Source: Calvatia gigantea
Lineage: Eukaryota; Basidiomycota; Agaricomycetes; Agaricales; Lycoperdaceae
Direction of reading: 5' to 3'
NCBI GenBank assembly: GCA_025093985.1
Contig: JACAAK010000003.1
Coordinates: 682,001 to 746,000 of the forward strand
DNA length: 64,000 nt
Positions 11,314 to 22,056 of the stretch are shown here, piece by piece. The number at the start of each line of letters is the position of its first letter. Position 1 is the stretch's first letter. The notes beneath the pieces are model-generated. The model saw only the letters and a program-made list of their open reading frames with translations, was not told the origin of the DNA and searched no databases. Both the position numbers and the translations under genes were made by a program.

Positions 11314-12007
11314 CTGTCTGAAACTACACAAAATCAGTTCTCTAGTACTTTGTATAGCCCCCTTTGGCCTGTAAAACAGCCTGAACCCTCCTAGGCATAC
11401 TCTCTATCAAATTCTGACACACTGATACAGGAATTTTGCCCCATTCTATATCCACCCTTTCTCTGAGTTCAGTTATGCTGGAAGGGTAGTTTTCATACTC
11501 TTCTAGCCTGTTTTTGACATAAGTCCAGAGCTGTTCAATGGGATTAAGGTCTGGGGACTGTGGTGGCCACTCCATAACCTTTAAACCACTGTTTTCAAGC
11601 CACATTTTTGCTTTTTTGCTTGTGTGTTTGGGGTCATTGTCCTGTTGGAAAAGGACTTGCCACTTCTTCTTCCTGTATTTCTTGAGACTTTGGTAAAGTT
11701 TGTCATCCAAAATGTGAACATAAAGGTCACCATCCATGGTACCTTCAATGTGGTGTATATGGCCAGGCCCCTGCCATAGCATGCACCCCCATATCATGCA
11801 AGAACCTCCTCCAAACTTGACAGTTCCATTCACCAGCCTGTCACTAAGCCCCTCTCCTGCTGTTTTCTACACCCAATGCCTTCCATCTGACCCATCTGAT
11901 TGATTTTAGTCTCATCTGTCCAAACTACCTGCTTCCAGTCCTCCACAGTCCAGTTTGCATATGTTTTTGCAAACACCAGCCTCTTCTGCTTGTGAACCCT
12001 AGTGAGT
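11103..12007 (-). mobile_element. Tc1-like transposon, left part (transposase C-terminal half)
   Basis: Starts with CAGTAAGGGACAAAAC right after a TA at 11101-11102. The minus strand (11342-11833 and beyond) encodes the catalytic half of a Tc1/mariner transposase: the second Asp in QDNDPKHTS and the Glu in DLNPIEQLW, with 34 residues between them (DD34E). The first Asp (TDETKI) follows near 11900. The coding strand carries an in-frame TAG after GRHWV, also present in the right part, and has lost one C near 11890. The element breaks off at about 12007 inside the coding region. Its other end is at 17185. Confidence 0.9.
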
Positions 12008-13214
12008 GAAGTGGCGAATGATAGACCTGTTTACGCCTTGCCTTCGGTTATCCTTGTTCGTTTATTCGCATGTCATGTACTCAGATCCTTTCACTTAATA
12101 GACTAACCACGTGGAAGGTTTCTATCACGATCCAGCCGAGAAGTTTCTATCCAACTCCACCAACAATTTTTCGTGGGATACGATGGGCAACCAAAATCTG
12201 CCGCAAAACGGGCAACCACAGATTAGGCGGCAGAACGGCGGCAATCAGTAAGGGAAAACTTCAATGAAGGCAGTAGGTGATATTTAAAATCTCGACAGTA
12301 AAAGGGTTTGGAGCTTAATCGAGGTGATGAATATGATCTAGAGACGGTTGAGCATCTTATTCAGGAAGGGGGAGCCGACCTTTATCTTCGAAATCCGGAC
12401 CTTTGCGCCTAGTTACCTACTGGCTGAAAGGTTCTTACCTGGATCGCCTCACTTCGGCCTCTGGCCTGTAAACGCCTGAAGCCTTGTCGATCACTCTGAA
12501 ATTTAAACGGATAGAGGAATTTGACCATTCACAACAATCACCTAAAATTCAGAAGAGACGGGGAAAAAAGTGGGGGCAAGCCGTGTAAGCGAGCCAGCAA
12601 TTCATGGTTAGGCTGAAACCAAAGCGGCACTCTACTTTGACCAAAAACTTCTAGCCACTTCACAATTGCTTGTGTTCTGACACCTGTCATTTCTGCGAAG
12701 ATTGCAAACAATTCTCTTCCGGTTGTCGGAGCTGAAATTTGTTTGCCAGATGTGAATAAAGATCAACTCAAGGTACCGCATGAGGTTCAGAGCCAGGCAA
12801 ACATGATGCACCCCAGATGATGCATGAACCTCCTCCTCACTTACCGCCTACCTATGCCAAAAATTCAATGTCAAAAGTGGGAAACATTAAAAACCTCCAA
12901 TTGAAGCACTGATCGATTCTATCCAATGTCAACTCCTGGTTGTCCCCAGGTTCAGATACTTGGTGTTGCTTAAAGAGCAACGTAACCGGCTCGGATAACG
13001 CCGTTTAGTTTTCTCTTCACTACAGCCTTCATCCCTGCCCTTTGAGTGTCCTTCGAATTGTTTTGGATGAAACAGGTTGGTGGTACATTTTTGGAGGGCC
13101 TTTGTGACCTGAGAGGCATTATTGGCCTTGCAAGAGGTGAGAAGTCGAATGGCATATTTGGTATCAGAGGGGGAAAGCTTTCGAGGCGGCGCCAAAATTT
13201 AACTAAGGCTTAGT
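12008..13214. other. mosaic of decayed fragments (ectodomain 3' region, Tc1 pieces, TRM2 patch)
   Basis: From about 12025 to 12600 the sequence follows 14230-14900 (end of the ectodomain gene and its 3' flank), but with many deletions of 1-15 nt. Around 12800-12830 there is a scrap of transposase DNA. 12990-13175 matches the transposase N-terminal region (minus strand, SPSDTKYAIRLLTSCKANN). 13176-13195 is a 20-bp patch identical to the decayed TRM2 copies (TTTCGAGGCGGCGCCAAAAT). 13205-13216 is a Tc1 subterminal piece. Junctions show short shared bases. No intact gene. Confidence 0.7.
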
Positions 13215-14330
13215 GGTTGCTTTGGAAGCTGACGTCAGGTGTATGGCCATTGGCTGGTACAGCCAGGAGTCCGTCTAGTCTTTGGACCCCGAACCGCTTC
13301 AGGCATTCTCCACAGATACATGCCGGTCCGGATTACTTGTGAGATGTCGTTTCCCACACAGTCGACAAGGTCCGTGGCTTTCTCAAGCCACTGTGAAACA
13401 TGTCGACTTCGGGTATGGAACCGGGCCTTGTTCTTGGCAACAAAGATGCATGGACGACACTGACCAGCGCCGCAAATGTCAAGGCACTCACGTTACCCGA
13501 GATTCCTGGTCGAATTTTCAGTGACAGCTGGGATGAGGGTAACAGCATTATTGGAAATTGTTCTAACGCTTGGAAAGTCAGCTCAATATCAGTTTACCCC
13601 ACCTTCGCACACTCGAGGATGAGGACTCATGTAACTTTTTGGAGATTGGTGGATCGGAAATGCTAAGCGGGGAGTTGTGAGGATGGTTTGCGCAACTGCT
13701 TTGTAGGTGAACCTCGTTCATGCCGATATTGAGGTAGATGGACATGGAAATGTCAATACAACATTCGAGCGCCTCCCCAGTGATATTCGCATTACTCGAG
13801 CTGATTGGTGGTATACTACCCGTCCTTTCCCAGGGGAAGTCGCGTTCATTACCTACGACAGAAGCAATCGTTACACCCTCACTCCCAATTCTACTGGCGC
13901 CACCGGTCACTTTATTCTTCCCCGTAACGTCTCGTTCGATGGTGCCGCGAACCTACATGGTCCAGGTAGTGGCGCCAATGCTTTCTCTGGTGTTGGGGGT
14001 ATGATGTTAGGGCATGAATTCACGTTCGATAATCAGTTTTCGGGTCTTTTGTACTTGGAGGAGGAAAACAAGGCCATCAACTTCAGCCCTTCCCGAGTAA
14101 CAAGGTGGGCAGGAGAACTGGGCGCGTTGTACATCATTGGGAGCAATGCGTTCATTGGGCAGCGAGCTCTGTCCAGGGTGGACCAATTACAGTCGCTAGT
14201 ACAGGTGGAAGGGACGCGACATGCTATGACCCTGTTTACGCCATTGCCTTCGTTTCCCTCGTCCTGGCTGCTATTAGCGCTCTTGTCATGTCTCTCTGGT
14301 TGCTCTTCACTTCCGGTTTATTAAATGCAG
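13215..14330 (+). pseudogene. ectodomain/membrane-anchor gene, partial copy S2
   Basis: Near-identical to 9436-10548, with a constant offset of 3,779 bp and only a few substitutions (for example GGGAGCAATGCG at about 14140 versus GGGAACAATGTG). It lacks the 5' part: it starts mid-gene directly against Tc1 subterminal DNA at GC|TTTGGAAGC. It carries the same frame breaks as S1. It has no solo LTR, so it preserves the empty insertion site and runs on into the 3' flank (to 14468) without the Tc1 element. Confidence 0.75.
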
Positions 14331-14468
14331 CACGATTGGAAGGTTTCTACGCCGGTCTCCAACCGTATGCAAGTGTTTTACTTTCCAACAGCCCACAGCC
14401 ACAAACATCACTTGCGTGGGAGTACGATGGGCAACCGCAGTTGGCACCAGCCAAAAACGGCCAAGCTA

Positions 14469-16181
14469 TACAGATTAGTGGGGCGGGAACGGCGGCTAAT
14501 CATTTACGTCGGGAAAGACTGAAGCTTGAAGGACAGTAGGTGTGATGTATTTTAAATCTCTTGTGGTGAATTAAACGGTGTTTGGAGCTGCTACTGTCGA
14601 TGCGGATGAAATATGATCTAGAGACGGTATGCTGCATCTTCCATTCAGGAATGGGGAGAGCCGACCTTTCGTTCTTCGAAAGTCCGGCACCATGTCATTG
14701 CGCCTAGCTTAACCTACATCGGGTGAAGTGGTTCTTACCTGGATCGCCTCCAACTTCGGCCTCATAGGCTGAGTCGTGGTGTAGGTACTTTGGTCGATCA
14801 CATGTGGTGTAATAACGGATCAGAGTGGATTATTAGTAGGTATTACGCACATAATCACCTTAAATATTCGAGAACTAAGACGGAGGACAAAAAGTGGGGG
14901 AGCAACGCCGGGAAGCTGGCCGCCGATCGGCATAATTTCCTTTTTGGGCTGCAAATCCAAATCGCATGTTTGTGTTTGGTCGCTCCAAACAATGCTTACT
15001 AGCACTCACAAGCTCGTTGTGTCTTCCTCGCACACCATCATATTCTGCGGCTACATACAAGACAATTTGCTGGACGGTTGCGCGGAGCGTACAGATTTGT
15101 TTGGCCTGGTCAAGTGAGGACAGTATCTGACTCAGAGGCTGAGCGCTGAGGTTCCAGAGACGGGCAAAATGAGGTTGGACATCTGAGATGACGTGATCAT
15201 GACTCATGGCCTCATCTACCTCGCCTACATTAGTGACCAAAAATTCCAATGAAAAGGAGGGCGAAATATTCAAAAACTCAGCACAAATTCAAGTAGACGA
15301 GAGTCGATCTATCCGAATGATGTTCTCCAGGGGGTGTCCCGTAGCATGGGTTCAGATACGTTTGGAGTCGGTGTTTTAGAAAGAGCAACGAAAGCGGGTC
15401 TCGACTACGACTCGCCGTTTGAAATTCATTAGGGGGCCGCAGTGATGGTGAAAAGTCTGAGCCGGGTGGTGAGTTCGTTTGTGCACCAGAGTATAAAGGC
15501 TGAATGTACCTTGAGGATACAGGTAGCGCGACGGCGATCTCAACCAACGAAGACCAAAGGAAGATGACATGAATTATCATTACGTCTTTCTCACTCCCCA
15601 CTGAAATCGTTCACGCAAAAGTTGACTGCAACACACGGACGTGAAGACTATCACCCTGAATCTGGAACTCCAAGACGGCTCGTGTGTCGACTTCCTGGCT
15701 TGTGTAGAAGGCGACAGTACCAGTAAGTAGGTTGGTCTGCTCAAGCAACAATCAACCGATCACGGATGCTCACATTGTCACGCGAAACCCAGGTGGTCCC
15801 CCCGAATGGAACGTCATCGTTGAAATATCAAAAGCCCACAAGAACCCCTCCAGTCCATTTATTTCCAAACTCGGAACGCACAACACCCTTTAACAATTTC
15901 TATTAGGGGGCTTCAGGGCTTCCGGGCTCTTCCATACCTCTCATCCTCCCCACAGTTAGTTCACCCCTCCAATATAGCTACCGGACAGAAATCATGCCTC
16001 ATTTCGAGGCGGCGCCAAAATCCTTACTCAACGAGAAACAATATGACGGGACGGACAAATGAGGAACAGCCAAATTGTCTCGAGGTCGGTGTCAACGGCG
16101 CTGGTACACACAAACTGCTCGACATCTCAAGCGTGAACGACAAAAGACCTTCAAGTAAGCGCACTTCCTACCCACTTTTTT
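14469..16181 (+). repeat. 1.7-kb direct repeat, copy U1
   Basis: Matches 17188-18901 almost base for base (offset 2,719, later 2,720 because of one extra G near 18050). It contains the flank of the ectodomain gene and the first half of a decayed TRM2 copy. It is cut at 16181, where Tc1 DNA begins. Confidence 0.9.
14921..16181 (+). pseudogene. decayed TRM2 copy C (truncated)
   Basis: Shows the TRM2 5' flank, the exon-1 region, and the CCTCATTTCGAGGCGGCGCC exon (about 16010) that matches 2375-2395. It stops at the position of TRM2 intron 4, where it joins transposase DNA. Multiple stops. Essentially identical to the first half of copy D, so the duplication came after both had decayed. Confidence 0.8.
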
Positions 16182-17185
16182 CATCCAAAATGTGAACATA
16201 AAGGTCACCATCCATGGTACCTTCAATGTGGTGTATATGGCCAGGCCCCTGCCATAGCATGCACCCCCATATCATGCAAGAACCTCCTCCAAACTTGACA
16301 GTTCCATTCACCAGCCTGTCACTAAGCCCCTCTCCTGCTGTTTTCTACACCCAATGCCTTCCATCTGACCCCATCTGATTGATTTTAGTCTCATCTGTCC
16401 AAACTACCTGCTTCCAGTCCTCCACAGTCCAGTTTGCATATGTTTTTGCAAACACCAGCCTCTTCTGCTTGTGAACCCTAGTGAGTAAAGGCTGTTTTCT
16501 CTTCACTACAGCCTTCATCCCTGCCCTTTTGAGTGTCCTTCGAATTGTTTTGGATGAAACAGGTTGGTTGGTAACATTTTGGAGGGCCTTTGTGACCTGA
16601 GAGGCATTATTGGCCTTGCAAGAGGTGAGAAGTCGAATGGCATATTTGGTATCAGAGGGGGAAAGCTTGCTTGGACAGCTACCAGTGGATTTGGAAATTG
16701 TTGGCCTATGTTTAGAGTGAACTCTAGAGATAGTACTGAGGGAATAACCAGTAGTGGAAGCAATTTGGGTAGCAGTATGTCCTTTGTCAAGGAGAAAGAG
16801 GATATGATCAATCTGAGAAGAAGAGAGAGGTTTCATGTCAACAGAAGATAAGTTATTGGGTTACTTTGGCCTGGAGAAGTAAGCTTTCATCTTTATACAC
16901 AATCTACTCTCATCATATGATTTTATTTGAATTTGTTTGAGAGCAGTAAACAGAGTTATGTGCCTGGAGAAGATGAGGGACAAAACCCTTCCAATGCACT
17001 CATAATATTCAATAATTCATATCTCCATAGAAACAAAGTATAATATTAAATGCTTAAACATATTTGTAGATAAGAAGCATGACTACCTTCATTTAAAATT
17101 TGAAATGAATTGGCTTAGTGGTTGCTGAGTTATTTGAGATTTCATGAAAAAGTCAAAATCATTGGAAGGGTTTTGTCCCTTACTG
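16181..17185 (-). mobile_element. Tc1-like transposon, right part (transposase N-terminal half and right end)
   Basis: The minus strand 16345-16836 encodes 163 aa beginning MKPLSSSQIDHILFLL. It has a helix-turn-helix of Tc1 type (TATQIASTTGYSLSTISR), a second DNA-binding region, and the first catalytic Asp in VVWTDETKI. It stops at a TAG after GRHWV where the left part would continue. The first 305 bp (16181-16485) duplicate 11703-12006 of the left part. The right end (16976-17185) ends TTACTG followed by TA, and then sequence that directly continues the empty site at 14467. Left plus unique right DNA would make an element of about 1.6 kb. Confidence 0.9.
16976..17185. repeat. right terminal inverted repeat of the Tc1-like element
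   Basis: Inverted partner of 11103-11313, with the same inner inverted copy of the tip at 16976-16996. A TA follows at 17186-17187. Confidence 0.8.
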
Positions 17186-17187
17186 TA

Positions 17188-18901
17188 TACAGATTAGTGG
17201 GGCAGGAACGGCGGCTAATCATTTACGTCGGGAAAGACTGAAGCTTGAAGGACAGTAGGTGTGATGTATTTTAAATCTCTTGTGGTGAATTAAACGGTGT
17301 TTGGAGCTGCTACTGTCGATGCGGATGAAATATGATCTAGAGACGGTATGCTGCATCTTCCATTCAGGAATGGGGAGAGCCGACCTTTCGTTCTTCGAAA
17401 GTCCGGCACCATGTCATTGCGCCTAGCTTAACCTACATCGGGTGAAGTGGTTCTTACCTGGATCGCCTCCAACTTCGGCCTCATAGGCTGAGTCGTGGTG
17501 TAGGTACTTTGGTCGATCACATGTGGTGTAATAACGGATCAGAGTGGATTATTAGTAGGTATTACGCACATAATCACCTTAAATATTCGAGAACTAAGAC
17601 GGAGGACAAAAAGTGGGGGAGCAACGCCGGGAAGCTGGCCGCCGATCGGCATGATTTCCTTTTTTGGCTGCAAATCCAAATCGCATGTTTGTGTTTGGTC
17701 GCTCCAAACAATGCTTACTAGCACTCACAAGCTCGTTGTGTCTTCCTCGCACACCATCATATTCTGCGGCTACATACAAGACAATTTGCTGGACGGTTGC
17801 GCGGAGTGTACAGATTTGTTTGGCCTGGTCAAGTGAGGACAGTATCTGACTCAGAGGCTGAGCGCTGAGGTTCCAGAGACGGACAAAATGAGGCTGGACA
17901 TCTGAGATGACGTGATCATGACTCATGGCCTCATCTACCTCGCCTACATTAGTGACCAAAAATTCCAATGAAAAGGAGGGCGAAATATTCAAAAACTCAG
18001 CACAAATTCAAGTAGACGAGAGTCGATCTATCCGAATGATGTTCTCCAGGGGGGTGTCCCGTAGCATGGGTTCAGATACGTTTGGAGTCGGTGTTTTAGA
18101 AAGAGCAACGAAAGCGGGTCTCGACTACGACTCGCCGTTTGAAATTCATTAGGGGCCCGCAGTGATGGTGAAAAGTCTGAGCCGGGTGGTGAGTTCGTTT
18201 GTGCACCAGAGTACAAAGGCTGAATGTACCTTGAGGATACAGGTAGCGCGACGGCGATCTCAACCAACGAAGACCAAAGGAAGATGACATGAATTATCAT
18301 TACGTCTTTCTCACTCCCCACTGAAATCCTTCACGCAAAAGTTGACTGCAACACACGGACGTGAAGACTATCACCCTGAATCTGGAACTCCAAGACGGCT
18401 CGTGTGTCGACTTCCTGGCTTGTGTAGAAGGCGACAGTACCAGTAAGTAGGTTGGTCTGCTCAAGCAACAATCAACCGATCACGGATGCTCACATTGTCA
18501 CGCGAAACCCAGGTGGTCCCCCCGAATGGAACGTCATCGTTAAAATATCAAAAGCCCACAAGAACCCCTCCAGTCCATTTATTTCCAAACTCGGAACGCA
18601 CAACACCCTTTAACAATTTCTATTAGGGGGCTTCAGGGCTTCCGGGCTCTTCCATACCTCTCATCCTCCCCACAGTTAGTTCACCCCTCCAATATAGCTA
18701 CCGGACAGAAATCATGCCTCATTTCGAGGCGGCGCCAAAATCCTTACTCAACGAGAAACAATATGACGGGACGGACAAATGAGGAACAGCCAAATTGTCT
18801 CGAGGTCGGTGTCAACGGCGCTGGTACACACAAACTGCTCGACATCTCAAGCGTGAACGACAAAAGACCTTCAAGTAAGCGCACTTCCTACCCACTTTTT
18901 T
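17188..18901 (+). repeat. 1.7-kb direct repeat, copy U2
   Basis: Second copy of 14469-16181. Here the TRM2-like sequence continues past the point where U1 is cut. Confidence 0.9.
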
Positions 18902-19720
18902 CCATTCCCTAAATCTCACTTCTAGCGTACAGGGACGTTTGTGCCTTGAAACACGGCGTGTTACTCGTCCTCCAGGATTCCCTCGACCCCCTATTCCACT
19001 TTCATCCAAAGTCGCGAATGGCACCCACTCTCCAAAGCGCTCAACGAGTATATCTGCGTCGCTTCGCACGCTGCTACAGTCCGTGGAAACTTCAGCGGGT
19101 CCGTCTTCCGGTATCCCTCTTCTTCATTTTTCCAAGGCAACTCGGTCCTCGTACCCATGATGTTCCCTCTATCAGGCCAAGGCGGCCGACTCGAACCGAC
19201 GCATCTAGTGTGTGCCTATCGCGTTTTTGTGGTTTTCGCATCCACATATTCACCATCTTTCGAGGCCACCTCTGGGGTTCTGACAGCACCCGGTCAGCGC
19301 AACATAGTCTCCCACTGAACAACGCTCGACACGCCATACCCTCCCTAACCTCCACTGTTTCATTCCCCCACCTTCTTTATCCCTGTCTTCGCTTACGACT
19401 CTCCTCTGCACGACCGCCCAACATCATCCCCCACTCAGGCACCGCCTCTGATATCCCCTTACCCGCCGCGTCTCCGCCTCCCTCACCACCAAGCTATCGT
19501 CATCACCGATCCACTACATGGAGGATGCGACGGTGAATTTGTCCAGCAAGCCGGATAATTCAGACTGGGCGTGATGGCATACGTAAGGTGTTATGTACAC
19601 ATGCGGATGAAATTGGGGAGGTCGTTAATGCATGGCTGATGAGACCCAGAAGGTGGTTGCAGGAGGGGACAGCAAGCGCTGGAGAGTGTTGCGGTGTCGA
19701 GATTGGTTTTAGCTTGGTTT
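17640..19720 (+). pseudogene. decayed TRM2 copy D
   Basis: Follows 1310-3480 over its whole length. Landmarks include the exon-1 flank, the FEAAPKSLL-like exon near 18725, GVLLVLQDSLD near 18955 (matching VSLILRDSLD), and a remnant of the SAM and DPP regions (19190-19540, with CCACTACATGGAGGATGCGA for DPPRKG). It has stops and indels throughout and is not translatable. It lies 440 bp upstream of NACHT copy 2, repeating the TRM2-NACHT order of the left end. Confidence 0.8.
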
Positions 19721-20157
19721 GGTATGCCGGGAAAAGGCACCGGGATTTTTTGATCGCTATTTGGCTGCCAGATAGGTGTTTGGGGTAGTACTATCAGGTT
19801 TTTGGATTGTGTTGCGGATAGGATTGCATTGGTTGCACGCCCCCTTCGTGTCATAGGAAAAATCAACGAAATTTATTTGGTGATACACACATTGCTGGCA
19901 GAAAGTGGAGGAAATGCCAAGTCCGTTGCAGACAATCTGGGATCAATTGAGTACAAGTTCCGGTACCTACATAGATTCCCTTTGATAGTTAGGGTACCTC
20001 GGTCAGAGCGCTATGACGCCACTTAGCCCCAATTTGGTGACCAAGTCCGCAACCAGTGCAGCGCCTCGAGGCTGACGGAGTTATCCAATTTACCGAACAG
20101 ACAAACTCATGCGCACCGCGCACATCATGTTAGGCGCCTCATCCCTTCCTCATTACC
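19721..20157. other. spacer before NACHT copy 2
   Basis: No gene seen. It is the counterpart of 3525-4011 but only weakly similar by eye. Confidence 0.35.
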
Positions 20158-22056
20158 ATGTCTGCTTTCCATGGTGCTAGTGACTTCACGATCAAGGATT
20201 CTATGTTTATACATTACGGATCCAAGGGAGCAGTTATGCAAGGTCCTTCACAGCAACCTTGCCGACTAACCCAGCTTACAGGTCTTGAAAAGCTTCGGAC
20301 AGCATCGATCCCAGGAGCCGCCCACGATTCTTCAGAACGATACCCTCCTCACATATGCCACCCCGGAACACGTGAAGACTACATCGAGCGGCTCACAAAA
20401 TGGGGTTCCAACGCCTACAATCACGCTGAATGCGTTATGTGGGTGGGAGGCCCTGCTGGAGTTGGGAAATCGGCCGTCGCGCAGTCCTGTGCTGAAGCCC
20501 TGCACTCGAAGAAGAAACTTGGTGCAAGCTTCTTCTTCTCCCGTCCTAATCACCGGGATGACCCAGACCGCTTCTTCACTTCCCTCGCCTCTCAACTCGC
20601 TGGAAAACATGACGTATATGGCACTCATCTGGACCACGAGATTCAGCGTGATCCTGATCTCGTCCAGAAATCACTGCCACACCAATTCCACAACTTGTTT
20701 GTCGTCCCGTTCACCAAACCTGCCATCAAAGAAGAGGTTGCTGAACAAGTCATCATTGTCGACGGACTTGATGAATGTGTGAGCAAAGAGGCACAAGTCG
20801 CCATCATCAAGATCGTCGCAGAATCTGTTCGCGCAAGAACCACACCTCTCCTTTGGATTTTCCTCAGCCGCCTTGAACCCAAGATCATTAAGGCGTTCGA
20901 ACTTCCGGACATCAAGTCTGTATCTCAACAAATCGACCTCCCCGTATCGCGAGAGATTGATCAGCAGATCCTGCGCTATCTAGCGGACAAGCTACAGGAG
21001 ATTGGGCGCGAGCATGATCTCACACTGCCATGGCCCTCAGAAAAGGAAGTCTGGGCCCTTGTCGACTTCTCCGCTGGATTGTTTGCCTGTGCCCATGCCA
21101 TCATCTTCTTTGTTGGCGCAGAGAGTCCCGCTGGGCCTGTGGAATTGTTACATGCAGTCCTCGAGCTAGCAAAGCACTCGGCCACTAGGAGCAGCAACCA
21201 TCGTCTCTCGGCGTTGGATGAACTTTACACACTTGTGATGGAGCGTGTATCCCCTACAATGCTCCAGACCGTGCAATGGATTCTCTTGACAACGCGTGTA
21301 CCAGACGTGATATATGCACACCAATCTGCTAATTTATCTGGCTTATCCGAACTGCAGCTGCGAACTGCGTGTGGGTATCTCCACTCGGTCATGAAGATAG
21401 GGAACAAGGAATGATGCCAGAATCACATTTTACCATGCGTCCTTCATGGATTTTCTTGAGGATCCCATCAGGTCCGGGCGGTTTCATATATGGTCATATG
21501 GTGCGATATTACTGCTGGAAGAGGTCCTTCATCACTTGGATCGGGCCCGGTTTGACAGTTAGTGATGCTCTGCTTGCTCGTCCATGGGTTTTCCTGACCG
21601 CCGCACCATTAGGACAGCGGGGCCTCCAGTTTGACCTCACTTGGCCGGGCGTGAGCGAACTGGAATGCTATTCCAATCACCGCAGTGCCTTCTTCAAAAT
21701 CCTCTCTTCTGTTACTCTCGATAACAACGCACCAAAATCACGCGCTTTGGTGAACTTTGATTTTAGAAAAATTTCCTTTGATATCGCCTTTGTGCCAGTT
21801 ACCAACAAAGACGAAGAGCTGGAATTACTGATGCGAAATGTATGAAACTTCAACCATTTAACTATGTCTCCACTTACACATGACCCAGCTAGGTTTACGA
21901 TTGAAATTAATTCGTCCTTGCCTTCTCAGGAACTTCTTCCTGTCAAAGTACCACAAACGTTACTATACAATGGGGTGTGGAAGGAAGAAGGCTCTACTGG
22001 AGATAGAACATAATAAGTACTTTCGGCTTAAACCATACTCGCGCCTCTTTTATTAA
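20158..22056 (+). pseudogene. NACHT-domain NTPase, copy 2 (one-base frameshift)
   Basis: Open from 20158 to 21414 (418 codons), with the N-terminal GASDFTI..SMFI motif, Walker A GPAGVGKS and Walker B VIIVDGLDEC. The first intron of its relatives is absent or read through in frame. At 21400-21404 the sequence has GGGAACAAGG where copy 3 has GGGGCAAGG, so the frame shifts and a stop follows. Downstream exons remain recognisable: to 21557, then 21613-21839 (227 nt, the same size as in copy 1) and 21889-22056, ending LKPYSRLFY. Without the extra base the total is 598 codons. The tail of this gene is the left unit of the 2.5-kb tandem duplication. Confidence 0.85.

Noticed and set aside
20225..20282. 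First intron in NACHT copy 2
   Set aside because: The position has a poor donor (GTTATG) and the sequence is open without splicing, so I left it unspliced; splicing remains possible.
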